From Terriglobia bacterium (GTDB taxonomy: Bacteria; Acidobacteriota; Terriglobia; Bryobacterales; Bryobacteraceae), in the NCBI GenBank assembly GCA_020073365.1, contig JAIQFL010000001.1:33315-97314 (forward strand): a DNA stretch of 64,000 nt. Direction: 5' to 3'. Numbering within the stretch: position 1 is the first letter of the stretch; each line of letters starts with the position of its first letter. Shown piece after piece: positions 43,749 to 51,941 of this stretch. The notes under the pieces are model-generated. The model did no database searches and was not told where the DNA came from. It worked only from the letters and a program-made list of their open reading frames with translations. The translations under genes were made by a program, and so were the position numbers.

Positions 43749-44930
43749 TCAACTGCGACGGGGCAGGAGGTTGAACAGAGAGGAGCGCTTCTTGGCTGTT
43801 TTCTGCTTACCCAGCATTCGCTCGGTAAGCGCGTTGATGCTGCGCCCGAGGTAGGACTCCGAAGCCACCGGCTTGCCATCCAGCACGGCTGCCTGCACGG
43901 CTTCATAGTCGTTGCTCAGCAGCGCGTAAGGCTCCAGCCTCAGGGCGGTCTGCACGTCCTCGCGTTTGAGGCCGGTGGAGGACTGGTAGCGGGTCACCAC
44001 GAGCTTGATCCGGGAACGGTCCACCGGGATCTTCTCCAGGTATTCCAATGTTCGTCTGGTGGCGTGTAGCGCGGCCAGCTCATTGGTGGTGACGAGCAGC
44101 ACCTCATCGACGAGCCCGGCAAATTCAAATCCCGGTGCATACGCTCCGGGGAGGTCCAGTACAATCGCCTCGTAGTGCTTGCGCCAGAAACTCAATAGCT
44201 CGAAGGCCACCTGCGGATCGATCTCCACTCGGGTAGCGGGGTTTTCGGGAGCCAGCAGGACATCCACACCGTGGCAGGGAACCACCAGGCGGCCCCACAA
44301 GTCGTCATCCATGCGCTGCCAATCCCGGACCGCATCGCCCAGGTGGAAATCCGACTTCAGCTTCAACAGAAAAGCGACGCTGCCCATCACGAAGTCCGTA
44401 TCCACCAGCAGGACCCTGGAGATGCCGCTGCGCTTCATCTCAATGGACAGGTAGGTCGCGAGCGTACTCGCGCCGCAGCCGGGCTTTCCGGGCACGACAC
44501 AACAAACCGGGCCATTTTTCTGGGCCTCCACCTTGCCGTGCAGCCGGGACAGACGCTCCAGTACCGCGCCGACCTGTTCGGAGGTCACTTCGGACAGGAA
44601 CTCGCAGGCTCCCAGCCGGAGGCACCGAAGGATGAGATCCGCGTCGTTTCCGGGGTTCAGTGCCACGACCGGGATGGCCGCGGCCGTTTCCGAGATCAAT
44701 TGCAGCGCGCGCTCCGGACTGGAGGCCACATCCAGAAAGCAGATGTCGGAGCCATGCCGCGCCAGCAAGCCGGCCACCGCTCCCGCCTGCGGGTATTGAG
44801 ACACAAAGCACACATCCGAGAAGCCTTTTTCACCGAGTGCCGAGCGAATGCGAAGCCCCATCGGCGGGTTTGGACAAACTACCAGCGGTTTCCAAGCACT
44901 CCGTACGTCACTCTTGGCCAATTGTTGCAT
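43749..44930 (-). CDS. TadZ/CpaE-like pilus assembly ATPase with receiver-like N-terminus
   Basis: About 393 residues. Residues 10-125 form a receiver-like domain (DICFLDVASSPERALQLI; IPVVALNPGNDADLILRCL). The MinD-like domain begins CCVVPGKPGCGASTLATYLS; the signature Lys of the first half of the loop remains, but the Lys before Ser/Thr in KGGxGKT is Ala here. LLVDTDFVMGSVAFLLKLK and YEAIVLDLPGAYAPG are the switch regions. TadZ proteins mark the pole and recruit other Tad proteins. It is followed by the Flp pilin. Start: ATG at 44930 with TGAGG just upstream; a TTG at 44939 is possible. Confidence 0.88.
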   Translation of the reverse strand: MQQLAKSDVRSAWKPLVVCPNPPMGLRIRSALGEKGFSDVCFVSQYPQAGAVAGLLARHGSDICFLDVASSPERALQLISETAAAIPVVALNPGNDADLILRCLRLGACEFLSEVTSEQVGAVLERLSRLHGKVEAQKNGPVCCVVPGKPGCGASTLATYLSIEMKRSGISRVLLVDTDFVMGSVAFLLKLKSDFHLGDAVRDWQRMDDDLWGRLVVPCHGVDVLLAPENPATRVEIDPQVAFELLSFWRKHYEAIVLDLPGAYAPGFEFAGLVDEVLLVTTNELAALHATRRTLEYLEKIPVDRSRIKLVVTRYQSSTGLKREDVQTALRLEPYALLSNDYEAVQAAVLDGKPVASESYLGRSINALTERMLGKQKTAKKRSSLFNLLPRRS

Positions 44931-45146
44931 GTGCCTCAATCATTCCTGTACTTCACATCGGCGGACTGACGGGAAAAGCTTAGGGGGAAGCTTTGATCAG
45001 TGCGGAAAAACCAGCGCGAATTCCCGGGAATGAACGTGGTTCTAAACAAAACACATGAGTTGCGTGGAGCGGCCTCTCCGGCTGCTCCACGGATCTTTCT
45101 GCGAACTCCGGGAGTACCGCGAACGTATCAACCACAAAGGGAAACC

Positions 45147-47576
45147 ATGAATCTCTGGCACGACGTCCGTTACGGCGCTCGGATTCTGCGCCACTCTCCC
45201 GGGTTTCTGGCCACCGCTGTGCTCACTCTTGGTCTCGGCATTGGTGCCACCACCGCCATCTTCAGTGTCAGCGATGCGCTGCTCTGGAAACCAGTGCCCC
45301 TGCCACGCATCGAGAGCCTGGTGATGGTGCTGCAACGAATCCCCGATGAGCCCAACGATTGGAACGACACCTCGGCGGCGGATGTGGAGGACATCCGGCG
45401 CGGCAGTACGGCCCTGGAGAGCATCGCCAGTTGGCAGAGCGGCCTGGCCAATATCGTGGGGGCCGGAGGCGAGCCCGAGCGCGCCATGCAGGCCTTGGTG
45501 AACGCGAACTTCTTCGACGCGCTGGGGGTGCAGCCGGCGTGCGGTCGCGCGTTTCAGTCAGGTGAGGACCAGCCCGGCCGGGAGCGTGAGGTGATCCTCA
45601 GCGACCGGTTGTGGCGACGGCGCTTCGGTGGGGATCCGGCTATCGTGGGCCAGTCCATACGGCTGGACGATCAGAATTTCCTGGTGACCGGAGTGATGCC
45701 GGAGACCTTCGACTTCCCTCTGGCCACAGAGTTGTGGACCCCCATGGCGCTTACGCCCGCACAGCGCGCTTCCCGGGGTGGAGGCATCGTCGTGTCGGTG
45801 GCGCGGCTGAAGCCAGGACGCACCGTCGAGCAGGCCTCGGCCGAGCTCGACAGCATTGCGGCGCAGTTGGAGAAATCGTTTCCGGATACCAATAAAGGCA
45901 GGCGCTTCATGCTCTGGCCGGCCCAGCGGTTCCTGGTGGGCTATCAGACCAAACAGTACTTGACCATGCTCCTGGGCTCAGTCGGTTTCGTGTTGTCGAT
46001 TGCCTGCGTCAACGTGGCCAACCTGCAGTTCGCGCGCGCCACGGGCCGATTGCGGGAAGTGGCCGTACGGACCGCACTGGGGGCCGGGCGCTGGCGTGTG
46101 ATCACACAGCTTTTGACGGAGAGCGTGCTGCTCGCGTTGGGAGGCGCGGCCCTCGGGTTGTTGCTGGCGAAATGGGGGATCGGCATGATCCGCGGAGGCA
46201 TGCCTGCGGAGGTGATGCGATACATCCTGGGATTCAAGGACATGCAACTGGATGGCCGGGCCCTCGCATTCACCGTGCTGGCCGCCGTGGTGAGCGGCAT
46301 CCTGGCCGGCCTGGCTCCCGCGTGGCAGTGTTCGCGGCCCAACCTGACGGACTCGCTGAAGGAAGGCGGCCGCGGTTCTTCCGCGGGGCGCGGACGGCAC
46401 CGCCTGCGCAACATCCTGGTGGGAGCGGAGATCGCCTTGGCGGTGGTGTTGCTGGTAGGGGCGGGACTGATGGTGCGCGGCTTCCACACGCTGGTCGACA
46501 ACGGCGAGAAACTGGAGCCCGCCACCATGCTGACCATGCGGTTGGCGATTACCGCCAACAAGTACCGCGAGCCACACCAGATCGAGGCCTTCTATCGCCA
46601 GGTGCTGGAGCGGGTCGGCGCGCTTCCGGGCGTGAAGTCGGCGGTCGCGGTCACCGCATTGCCGTACAGCGATCATTCGAGCGGACGCTACTTTACCATC
46701 GAAGGCCGGCAAGTGGAACGCGGCGCCCAGCCGGTCGCGGGATACCAAGCGACCAGCTCGAAGTTTTTCGAGGCGCTGCACGTCCCGCTGCGGGAGGGCC
46801 GTTTGCTGAGCGATAGCGACGGAGCGGACGCCCCGCGGGTGATGCTGATCAGCGAGAAGATGGCGCGGCTTTGGTTCCAACGCGAGTCGCCCATCGGAAA
46901 GCGGATCAAGCTCGGCGTGGCCGATTCGAAGAACCCGTGGATGACCATCGTGGGCGTGGTGGGAGACGTAGTACGGGGCACGTACGAGCGCGAGCCGCGG
47001 CCGGCCATGTACCTCCCCTACCAGCAGGCGCCCGCCCTCTGGATGGATGTGGCGGTGCGAACGGCCGGGGACCCGTTGCGGCTGGCGCCGGCGATTATCG
47101 CGGCCATCCGCTCGGTGGACCCCGAACAGCCGATCACCGACATGATGACCATGGAAAAGGCCATCCACAACCGCGCCATCGGGCTGAACTATATGGCCGT
47201 GCTGATGGGCATTTTCGGCGCGATTGCGCTGGTGCTCTCGGCCATCGGGGTGTACGGCGTGATGGCGTACCTGGTTTCGGAACAGACGCACGAAATCGGT
47301 ATTCGGATGGCATTGGGCGCTCCGCGGCGGAACGTGCTGCGGATGGTGTTCCGGCGCGGGATGATTACCACGGCCGCGGGGCTGCTGGCCGGGCTGCCGA
47401 TGGCTTACGGGTTCGCCCGCCTGATGGCGTCGCTGATCTTTGGCGTGCCCATCGCCGATCCGGTGACGTTTGTGGGGATTCCGCTGGCGCTGATGGGCAC
47501 GGCCGCGCTGGCGATCTATATTCCGGCCCGCCGCGCGATGAAGATCGACCCGATTGTAGCGTTGCGGTACGAGTAG
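45147..47576 (+). CDS. ADOP-type MacB-like permease (first of two)
   Basis: An 809-residue permease of the acidobacterial duplicated orphan permease type: an N-terminal MacB-like periplasmic core and FtsX domain, then a second copy of both. It begins NLWHDVRYGARILRHSPGF, the typical N-terminus, and each half has an FtsX block (VGFVLSIACVNVANLQFARA; MGIFGAIALVLSAIGVYGVM). It ends with YIPARRAMKIDPIVALRYE. No ATPase gene is adjacent, as is usual for these orphans. Start 45147 has AAGGGAAACC before it; the open frame extends to 45000. Confidence 0.93.
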   Translation: MNLWHDVRYGARILRHSPGFLATAVLTLGLGIGATTAIFSVSDALLWKPVPLPRIESLVMVLQRIPDEPNDWNDTSAADVEDIRRGSTALESIASWQSGLANIVGAGGEPERAMQALVNANFFDALGVQPACGRAFQSGEDQPGREREVILSDRLWRRRFGGDPAIVGQSIRLDDQNFLVTGVMPETFDFPLATELWTPMALTPAQRASRGGGIVVSVARLKPGRTVEQASAELDSIAAQLEKSFPDTNKGRRFMLWPAQRFLVGYQTKQYLTMLLGSVGFVLSIACVNVANLQFARATGRLREVAVRTALGAGRWRVITQLLTESVLLALGGAALGLLLAKWGIGMIRGGMPAEVMRYILGFKDMQLDGRALAFTVLAAVVSGILAGLAPAWQCSRPNLTDSLKEGGRGSSAGRGRHRLRNILVGAEIALAVVLLVGAGLMVRGFHTLVDNGEKLEPATMLTMRLAITANKYREPHQIEAFYRQVLERVGALPGVKSAVAVTALPYSDHSSGRYFTIEGRQVERGAQPVAGYQATSSKFFEALHVPLREGRLLSDSDGADAPRVMLISEKMARLWFQRESPIGKRIKLGVADSKNPWMTIVGVVGDVVRGTYEREPRPAMYLPYQQAPALWMDVAVRTAGDPLRLAPAIIAAIRSVDPEQPITDMMTMEKAIHNRAIGLNYMAVLMGIFGAIALVLSAIGVYGVMAYLVSEQTHEIGIRMALGAPRRNVLRMVFRRGMITTAAGLLAGLPMAYGFARLMASLIFGVPIADPVTFVGIPLALMGTAALAIYIPARRAMKIDPIVALRYE

Positions 47577-47711
47577 TCGAGCCGCGACCGTTGGACGTCC
47601 GCTTCGCATCCTCCAAACCGGAAATGGTCCTGCGGATCTACCGCCCAGGCACCCTTACCTGGAATCCGAAACCGTGTTCATCGCGCCGCTCAAGATTTTT
47701 CTTGCCTTCTC

Positions 47712-47728
47712 CTACTATAGAGTAGTAG
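47712..47728. promoter_or_regulatory. BlaI-type operator
   Basis: CTACTA-TAGAG-TAGTAG is a perfect 6-bp inverted repeat 26 bases before the blaI-like start. A further AGATAGTAG half site follows at 47740-47748. BlaI/MecI repressors bind such TA-rich dyads and control their own operon. Confidence 0.65.
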
Positions 47729-47753
47729 TATCGGGTACGAGATAGTAGAACCC

Positions 47754-48155
47754 ATGACCCAGCCCAAGCTCAGCAAGCTCGAACTGCAAATTCTGGAGGC
47801 CCTATGGACCCATGGGAAAGCCTCCATTCGGGAGATTCAGGAGGCGTTTCCGGAGCCTCGACCGGCGTACACCACCATCCAGACCACCGTATACCGGCTG
47901 GAAGGAAAGAAAGCCGTGCGCCGCGTGCGGAAAATCAGCAATGCCCACATCTTTGAGCCGATCGTTGCGCGGGACGTGACGCGGCACCGGCTGCTCGACG
48001 AGATTCTGAGTTTCTTCGGAGGGCGGGCGCAACCGATGATGGCGCAGTTGGCCGAGGCCGGGAAGCTGACGCTCGACGACGTTCGCGAGTTGGAGAAGAC
48101 CATCAAGAAGCTTGACCTGCAACACAAGGCGGAAAGGACGCGTGAATCGAAATGA
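47754..48155 (+). CDS. BlaI/MecI-family transcriptional repressor
   Basis: A 133-residue winged-helix repressor. It starts LSKLELQILEALWTHGKASI, the common BlaI opening, with the recognition helix in AYTTIQTTVYRLEGKKAV, followed by the dimerisation helix (LAEAGKLTLDDVRELEKTIK). It overlaps the following BlaR1-like gene by 4 bases (ATGA). BlaI repressors are cleaved when the BlaR1 partner senses its ligand; operator sites lie just upstream. Confidence 0.95.
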   Translation: MTQPKLSKLELQILEALWTHGKASIREIQEAFPEPRPAYTTIQTTVYRLEGKKAVRRVRKISNAHIFEPIVARDVTRHRLLDEILSFFGGRAQPMMAQLAEAGKLTLDDVRELEKTIKKLDLQHKAERTRESK

Positions 48156-49945
48156 TCGGCGAACTGACGAACCACGTGTGGCAATCGACGCTCTTCGCCA
48201 TCGCGGGAGGGCTGCTGACTGTCGCGTTGCGCGAGAACCGGGCCCAAGTCCGCTTTTGGCTGTGGTTCAGCGCATCGGTCAAGTTCTTCGTCCCGTTCAC
48301 GCTGCTGATGAGCCTCGGCGGCCATCTGCAATGGACTCCAGCCCAGAGGATTGCAACGCAGATTACGGCGCCGGCGGTCTCGTTCACAATGGTACAAATC
48401 ACGCAGCCCTTTGCCACAACCTCGCCGCTGGCGCCGTCCACACGAAGCACTGGCGATTGGCTTCCAGTGGCGGTCCTCGGCGTATGGGCGTGTGGATTTG
48501 CGGCTGTGGCGTCGATGCGGTTTCGGGGCTGGCTCCGCATCCGCGCCGCGCTGCGTTTGAGCACGTGGGGCGGGTCACCGACCTGCCCCGTCGAGGTTCG
48601 CTTTTTCCCAGGCTTTCTGGAGCCCGGCGTGGTCGGCCTGTGGCGCCCCATCCTGCTCCTGCCCAGTGGCATTGCGGAACGGCTGACGCCGCCTCAATTG
48701 GAGGCGGTGCTGGCGCACGAGTTGTGCCACGTCCGCCGCCGCGACAACCTGTTCGCCTCGATTCACATGATCGTCGAGGCGGCGTTCTGGTTCCATCCCC
48801 TGGTGTGGTGGATCGGCGCGAGGCTGTTGCAGGAGCGCGAGCGTGCTTGCGACGAAGAAGTGCTGCGCCTGGGCAGTGAGCCGCACGTCTACGCCGAAGC
48901 GATCCTCAACGTCTGCAAGCTCTACGTGGCATCGTCGCTGGTGTGCGTGTCCGGAGTAACCGGGTCGGATCTCAAGAAAAGAATCGAGGCAATCATGGCC
49001 AATCGCATGTCGCTCAGACTGAACTTCGCCAAGAGAGTAGCGCTGGTAATTGCTGGGATGGTGGCCTTCTTCTTGCCGGTCGTAGTAGGCATTCTGAATG
49101 CGCCCCACGTCCGCGCCCGATCCCCGGCCGCGTCCACGTCGAAATTCGAAGTGGCCTCGATCAAGCCCTGCAAGGCCGGGGAAGGCGGGGGTGGCAGGGG
49201 CGGAGGCAGTGGTGGAGCGCCTCCCGGAAGATTGAGCGAGAATTGCGTGACTGTGTCAAGTCTCATCCGGCAGGCGTACGTGCAATACGCGAATGGCCGT
49301 CAGAATCCCCTGGCGTCTGTTTCGATGGAGGGAGGCCCGGCTTGGATCAGTTCCGACCGCTACCAAATCGACGCGACGGCGGAGGGTGCTCCTGGCTTCG
49401 CAATGATGAGGGGCCCGCTGCTTCAGTCGCTTCTCGAAGACCGGTTTAAGCTGCAGCTTCGCTGGGCGAGCAGAGAGGTCCCGGTCTATGCCCTGACGGT
49501 GGCCAAGGGCGGCACCAAACTCCAGCCGTCCAAGGAAGGCAGTTGCGTTCCTTGGGATGATAGCCTTCCAACGCCCTATCCCCAATTTTGCGGAATGCCC
49601 AAACGGGGAGATCCGGGGCTTCACCTGATCGGTGCGACGATGGCGGACCTTTGCAGGATCTTATCAGTACCGGAAATCTCAGACCGGCAAATCATCGACA
49701 AAAGCGGGATTGCGGGGATGTTTGATCTCCAGCTTCCAGGAATTAGCGAACTCCGCGGAGGCCCCGACGGTGGCTTGACCAGGTCAAGTGATCCCGCGGC
49801 GCCCGCAAACGCAGTTGACCCCTCTTCTTATTCCTATGAGGCAATACGTGGAGCTGTACAGAAGCTCGGGCTGAAACTCGAACCCGCCGAGGGGCCCGGC
49901 CAATTCCTCGTCATCGATCACGTGGAGAGGCCCACGGAAAATTGA
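48152..49945 (+). CDS. BlaR1-like M56 metallopeptidase fused to a TIGR03435-type domain
   Basis: A 597-residue membrane protein. The N-terminal half (1-330) is an M56 peptidase with membrane segments and the zinc motif HELCHVRRRDN (His189, Glu190, His193), plus EAAFWFHPLVWW and ERACDEEVL. A further membrane segment (VALVIAGMVAFFLPVVVGIL) leads to an external C-terminal half: FEVASIKPC, PAWISSDRYQIDATAEG, LLQSLLEDRFKLQLRW and VPVYALTVAKGG, the pattern of the acidobacterial TIGR03435 family. The usual penicillin-binding sensor of BlaR1 is thus replaced. It would sense an external signal and release BlaI repression. Confidence 0.92.
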   Translation: MIGELTNHVWQSTLFAIAGGLLTVALRENRAQVRFWLWFSASVKFFVPFTLLMSLGGHLQWTPAQRIATQITAPAVSFTMVQITQPFATTSPLAPSTRSTGDWLPVAVLGVWACGFAAVASMRFRGWLRIRAALRLSTWGGSPTCPVEVRFFPGFLEPGVVGLWRPILLLPSGIAERLTPPQLEAVLAHELCHVRRRDNLFASIHMIVEAAFWFHPLVWWIGARLLQERERACDEEVLRLGSEPHVYAEAILNVCKLYVASSLVCVSGVTGSDLKKRIEAIMANRMSLRLNFAKRVALVIAGMVAFFLPVVVGILNAPHVRARSPAASTSKFEVASIKPCKAGEGGGGRGGGSGGAPPGRLSENCVTVSSLIRQAYVQYANGRQNPLASVSMEGGPAWISSDRYQIDATAEGAPGFAMMRGPLLQSLLEDRFKLQLRWASREVPVYALTVAKGGTKLQPSKEGSCVPWDDSLPTPYPQFCGMPKRGDPGLHLIGATMADLCRILSVPEISDRQIIDKSGIAGMFDLQLPGISELRGGPDGGLTRSSDPAAPANAVDPSSYSYEAIRGAVQKLGLKLEPAEGPGQFLVIDHVERPTEN

Positions 49946-49982
49946 CGAATCTATGCCACAAATCACCCAGGGGGGACGTCAA

Positions 49983-51749
49983 ATGGTCCATATGAGGAAG
50001 CTGACCCGTGTTTTGACTTTCACGGCTCTTTACGCATTCGCACTCCGCGCGCAGATCCCAGACACTCCGGCCGGGCGCCAGTTCTCGGCGTGGCTCACCG
50101 CCTTCAACAGCGGGGACCGGGCCACCATGCAGCAGTTCTTCGACAAGAGCATGACGTTTGGCCGCATCGAGCAGGACATGACGATCCGCAACCAGACGGG
50201 CGGGTTCGATGTGAAGAAAGTGGAAGAGTCCACCGATACGCGCATCGTGGTCGTCGCCCAGGAGCGCGGCCCGGCCCACCAGTTCACCAGGATCGCGTTC
50301 AGCGTGGAGGCGGCGGAGCCGCACAATGTCGCCGGTCTGCGGTTCCAACCGGCGCCACCGCCACCGGATCTGGCGCCGCCCAAGATGACGGAGAGCGAAG
50401 CTGCCGCAGCCCGCAAGGGCGCGCCGTTCCGCCAGTTCTCGGCTTGGCTCGAAGCCTTCAATTCGGGGGATCGCACCCGCATCGGCCAGTTCCTGGAGAC
50501 CAATTACCCATCCATGAAACTGGATGCGCAAATGAACTTCCGCGAGCGGACCGGCGGCTTCGAGCTCCGCGCACTGGAACAGGCCACGGCCACCACACTC
50601 ACGGGGCTAGTGCAAGAGCGCGACTCGGATCAGTTTGCGCGCTTTGTGCTTGTGGTCGAGCCTGCCGAACCAAACCGGATCGCCCGGCTCGGTCTTAGCG
50701 GCATTCCGCGTCCCGCCGAATTTCCCGTGCCGCGTCTAAGCGAGGCGGAGGTGATCGCGGCGTTGCGCGCCAATGTCGAGAAGGACGCTGCGGCCGGCCG
50801 TTTCGCGGGGACCGTCCTCGTGGCCAAAGGCGGCAAGGTGCTGTTTAGCGGAGCCTACGGCCTCGCGGATCGTGACAACAAGGTGGCGAACCAGCTCGAC
50901 ACGCGGTTTCGCATCGGCTCGATGAACAAGATGTTCACGGCGACCTCGATTCTTCAACTGGCTCAGGCCGGAAAGATCAAGCTTACCGACCTACTGGGCA
51001 AGTACATCACGGACTATCCGAATCAGGACGTGGCCACCAAAGTCACCATCCATCAACTACTGACTCACACCGGCGGCACCGGCGATATCTTCGGCCCGGA
51101 ATACAACGCCCACCGCCTGGAACTGAAGGCACTCAATGACTATGTTGCCCTATATGGCAAACGGGCCCCTGCGTTCGAACCCGGCAGCCGCTGGGTTTAC
51201 AGCAACTATGGCATGGTGCTGCTGGGCGTGGTGGTCGAGCGGGTGAGTAAGCAGAGTTACTACGACTATGTGGCGGAGCACGTCTATAAAGCTGCGGGAA
51301 TGACTCTCACCGGCTCGGAGCCGGAGAGCGAAGCCGTGAAAGACCGTTCGATCGGCTATATGCGGCAGCAGGGTGGCGGCGCGTGGACTCCCAACACCGA
51401 TACACTGCCGTATCGCGGGACTTCGGCTGGCGGCGGATACTCGACCGTGGGTGACCTGATGAAATTCGCGGATGCTCTGATGGGGCATAAGCTGCTGAAC
51501 CCTGAGAACACGGAGTTGCTGATCAAGGGGAAGGTGGACTCCGGGGGAGGCCGCATGTACGCCTACGGTTTCGAAGATGGGCGCAAAGACGGCGTAGGAG
51601 CAGTGGGCCACGGAGGCGGCGCGCCGGGCATGAACGGGGATTTGAGAATCTATCCGCAGTCGGGCTACGTGGTGGCCGTGCTGTCGAACCTCGATCCTCC
51701 GGCGGCTCAACAGGTCTCGGCGTTTCTCGATTCACGGCTGCCGAAATAG
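49983..51749 (+). CDS. Serine hydrolase (class C beta-lactamase fold) with duplicated N-terminal repeat
   Basis: A 588-residue exported hydrolase, third gene of the BlaI-BlaR1 operon (37-base gap). Start ATG 49983 follows AGGGGGGAC. After the signal peptide come two copies of a 120-residue module, each starting RQFSAWL-x-AFNSGDR and including GGF(D/E) and QER. The catalytic domain follows: SMNK (Ser313, Lys316), YSNYG, and GHGGGAPG. Genes in this position under BlaI control are often beta-lactamases or related esterases. Here the fold is right, but resistance is not proven. A hairpin terminator follows. Confidence 0.9.
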   Translation: MVHMRKLTRVLTFTALYAFALRAQIPDTPAGRQFSAWLTAFNSGDRATMQQFFDKSMTFGRIEQDMTIRNQTGGFDVKKVEESTDTRIVVVAQERGPAHQFTRIAFSVEAAEPHNVAGLRFQPAPPPPDLAPPKMTESEAAAARKGAPFRQFSAWLEAFNSGDRTRIGQFLETNYPSMKLDAQMNFRERTGGFELRALEQATATTLTGLVQERDSDQFARFVLVVEPAEPNRIARLGLSGIPRPAEFPVPRLSEAEVIAALRANVEKDAAAGRFAGTVLVAKGGKVLFSGAYGLADRDNKVANQLDTRFRIGSMNKMFTATSILQLAQAGKIKLTDLLGKYITDYPNQDVATKVTIHQLLTHTGGTGDIFGPEYNAHRLELKALNDYVALYGKRAPAFEPGSRWVYSNYGMVLLGVVVERVSKQSYYDYVAEHVYKAAGMTLTGSEPESEAVKDRSIGYMRQQGGGAWTPNTDTLPYRGTSAGGGYSTVGDLMKFADALMGHKLLNPENTELLIKGKVDSGGGRMYAYGFEDGRKDGVGAVGHGGGAPGMNGDLRIYPQSGYVVAVLSNLDPPAAQQVSAFLDSRLPK

Positions 51750-51816
51750 GCAGATCAGCCGATCTGTCCGATCGAACCGAGCCGTGACCGTGGTGGGGCG
51801 GGCGATTCCGCCTGCC

Positions 51817-51840
51817 TCGCCCGCTTGCGGGCGATTCTTT
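51817..51840 (+). terminator. Hairpin terminator after the serine hydrolase operon
   Basis: TCGCCCGC-TT-GCGGGCGA, a perfect 8-bp stem with a 2-base loop, followed by TTCTTT. The word GCGGGCGATTC occurs twice (51798-51808 and 51827-51837), part of the same palindrome family seen elsewhere. Confidence 0.6.
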
Positions 51841-51941
51841 CGCGGCTTTTGAGCGAGCGGGTGCCGCTATCATCACCATGCTCCCAAAACGTTGAACGTT
51901 GCTTAAGTGAGCTCCTAAGCCGCCGGGAGCTACGCCCCCCG

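Noticed and set aside
45978..47609. 543-codon open frame on the minus strand
   Set aside because: Antisense to the ADOP permease; His/Arg-rich and without membrane or domain features.
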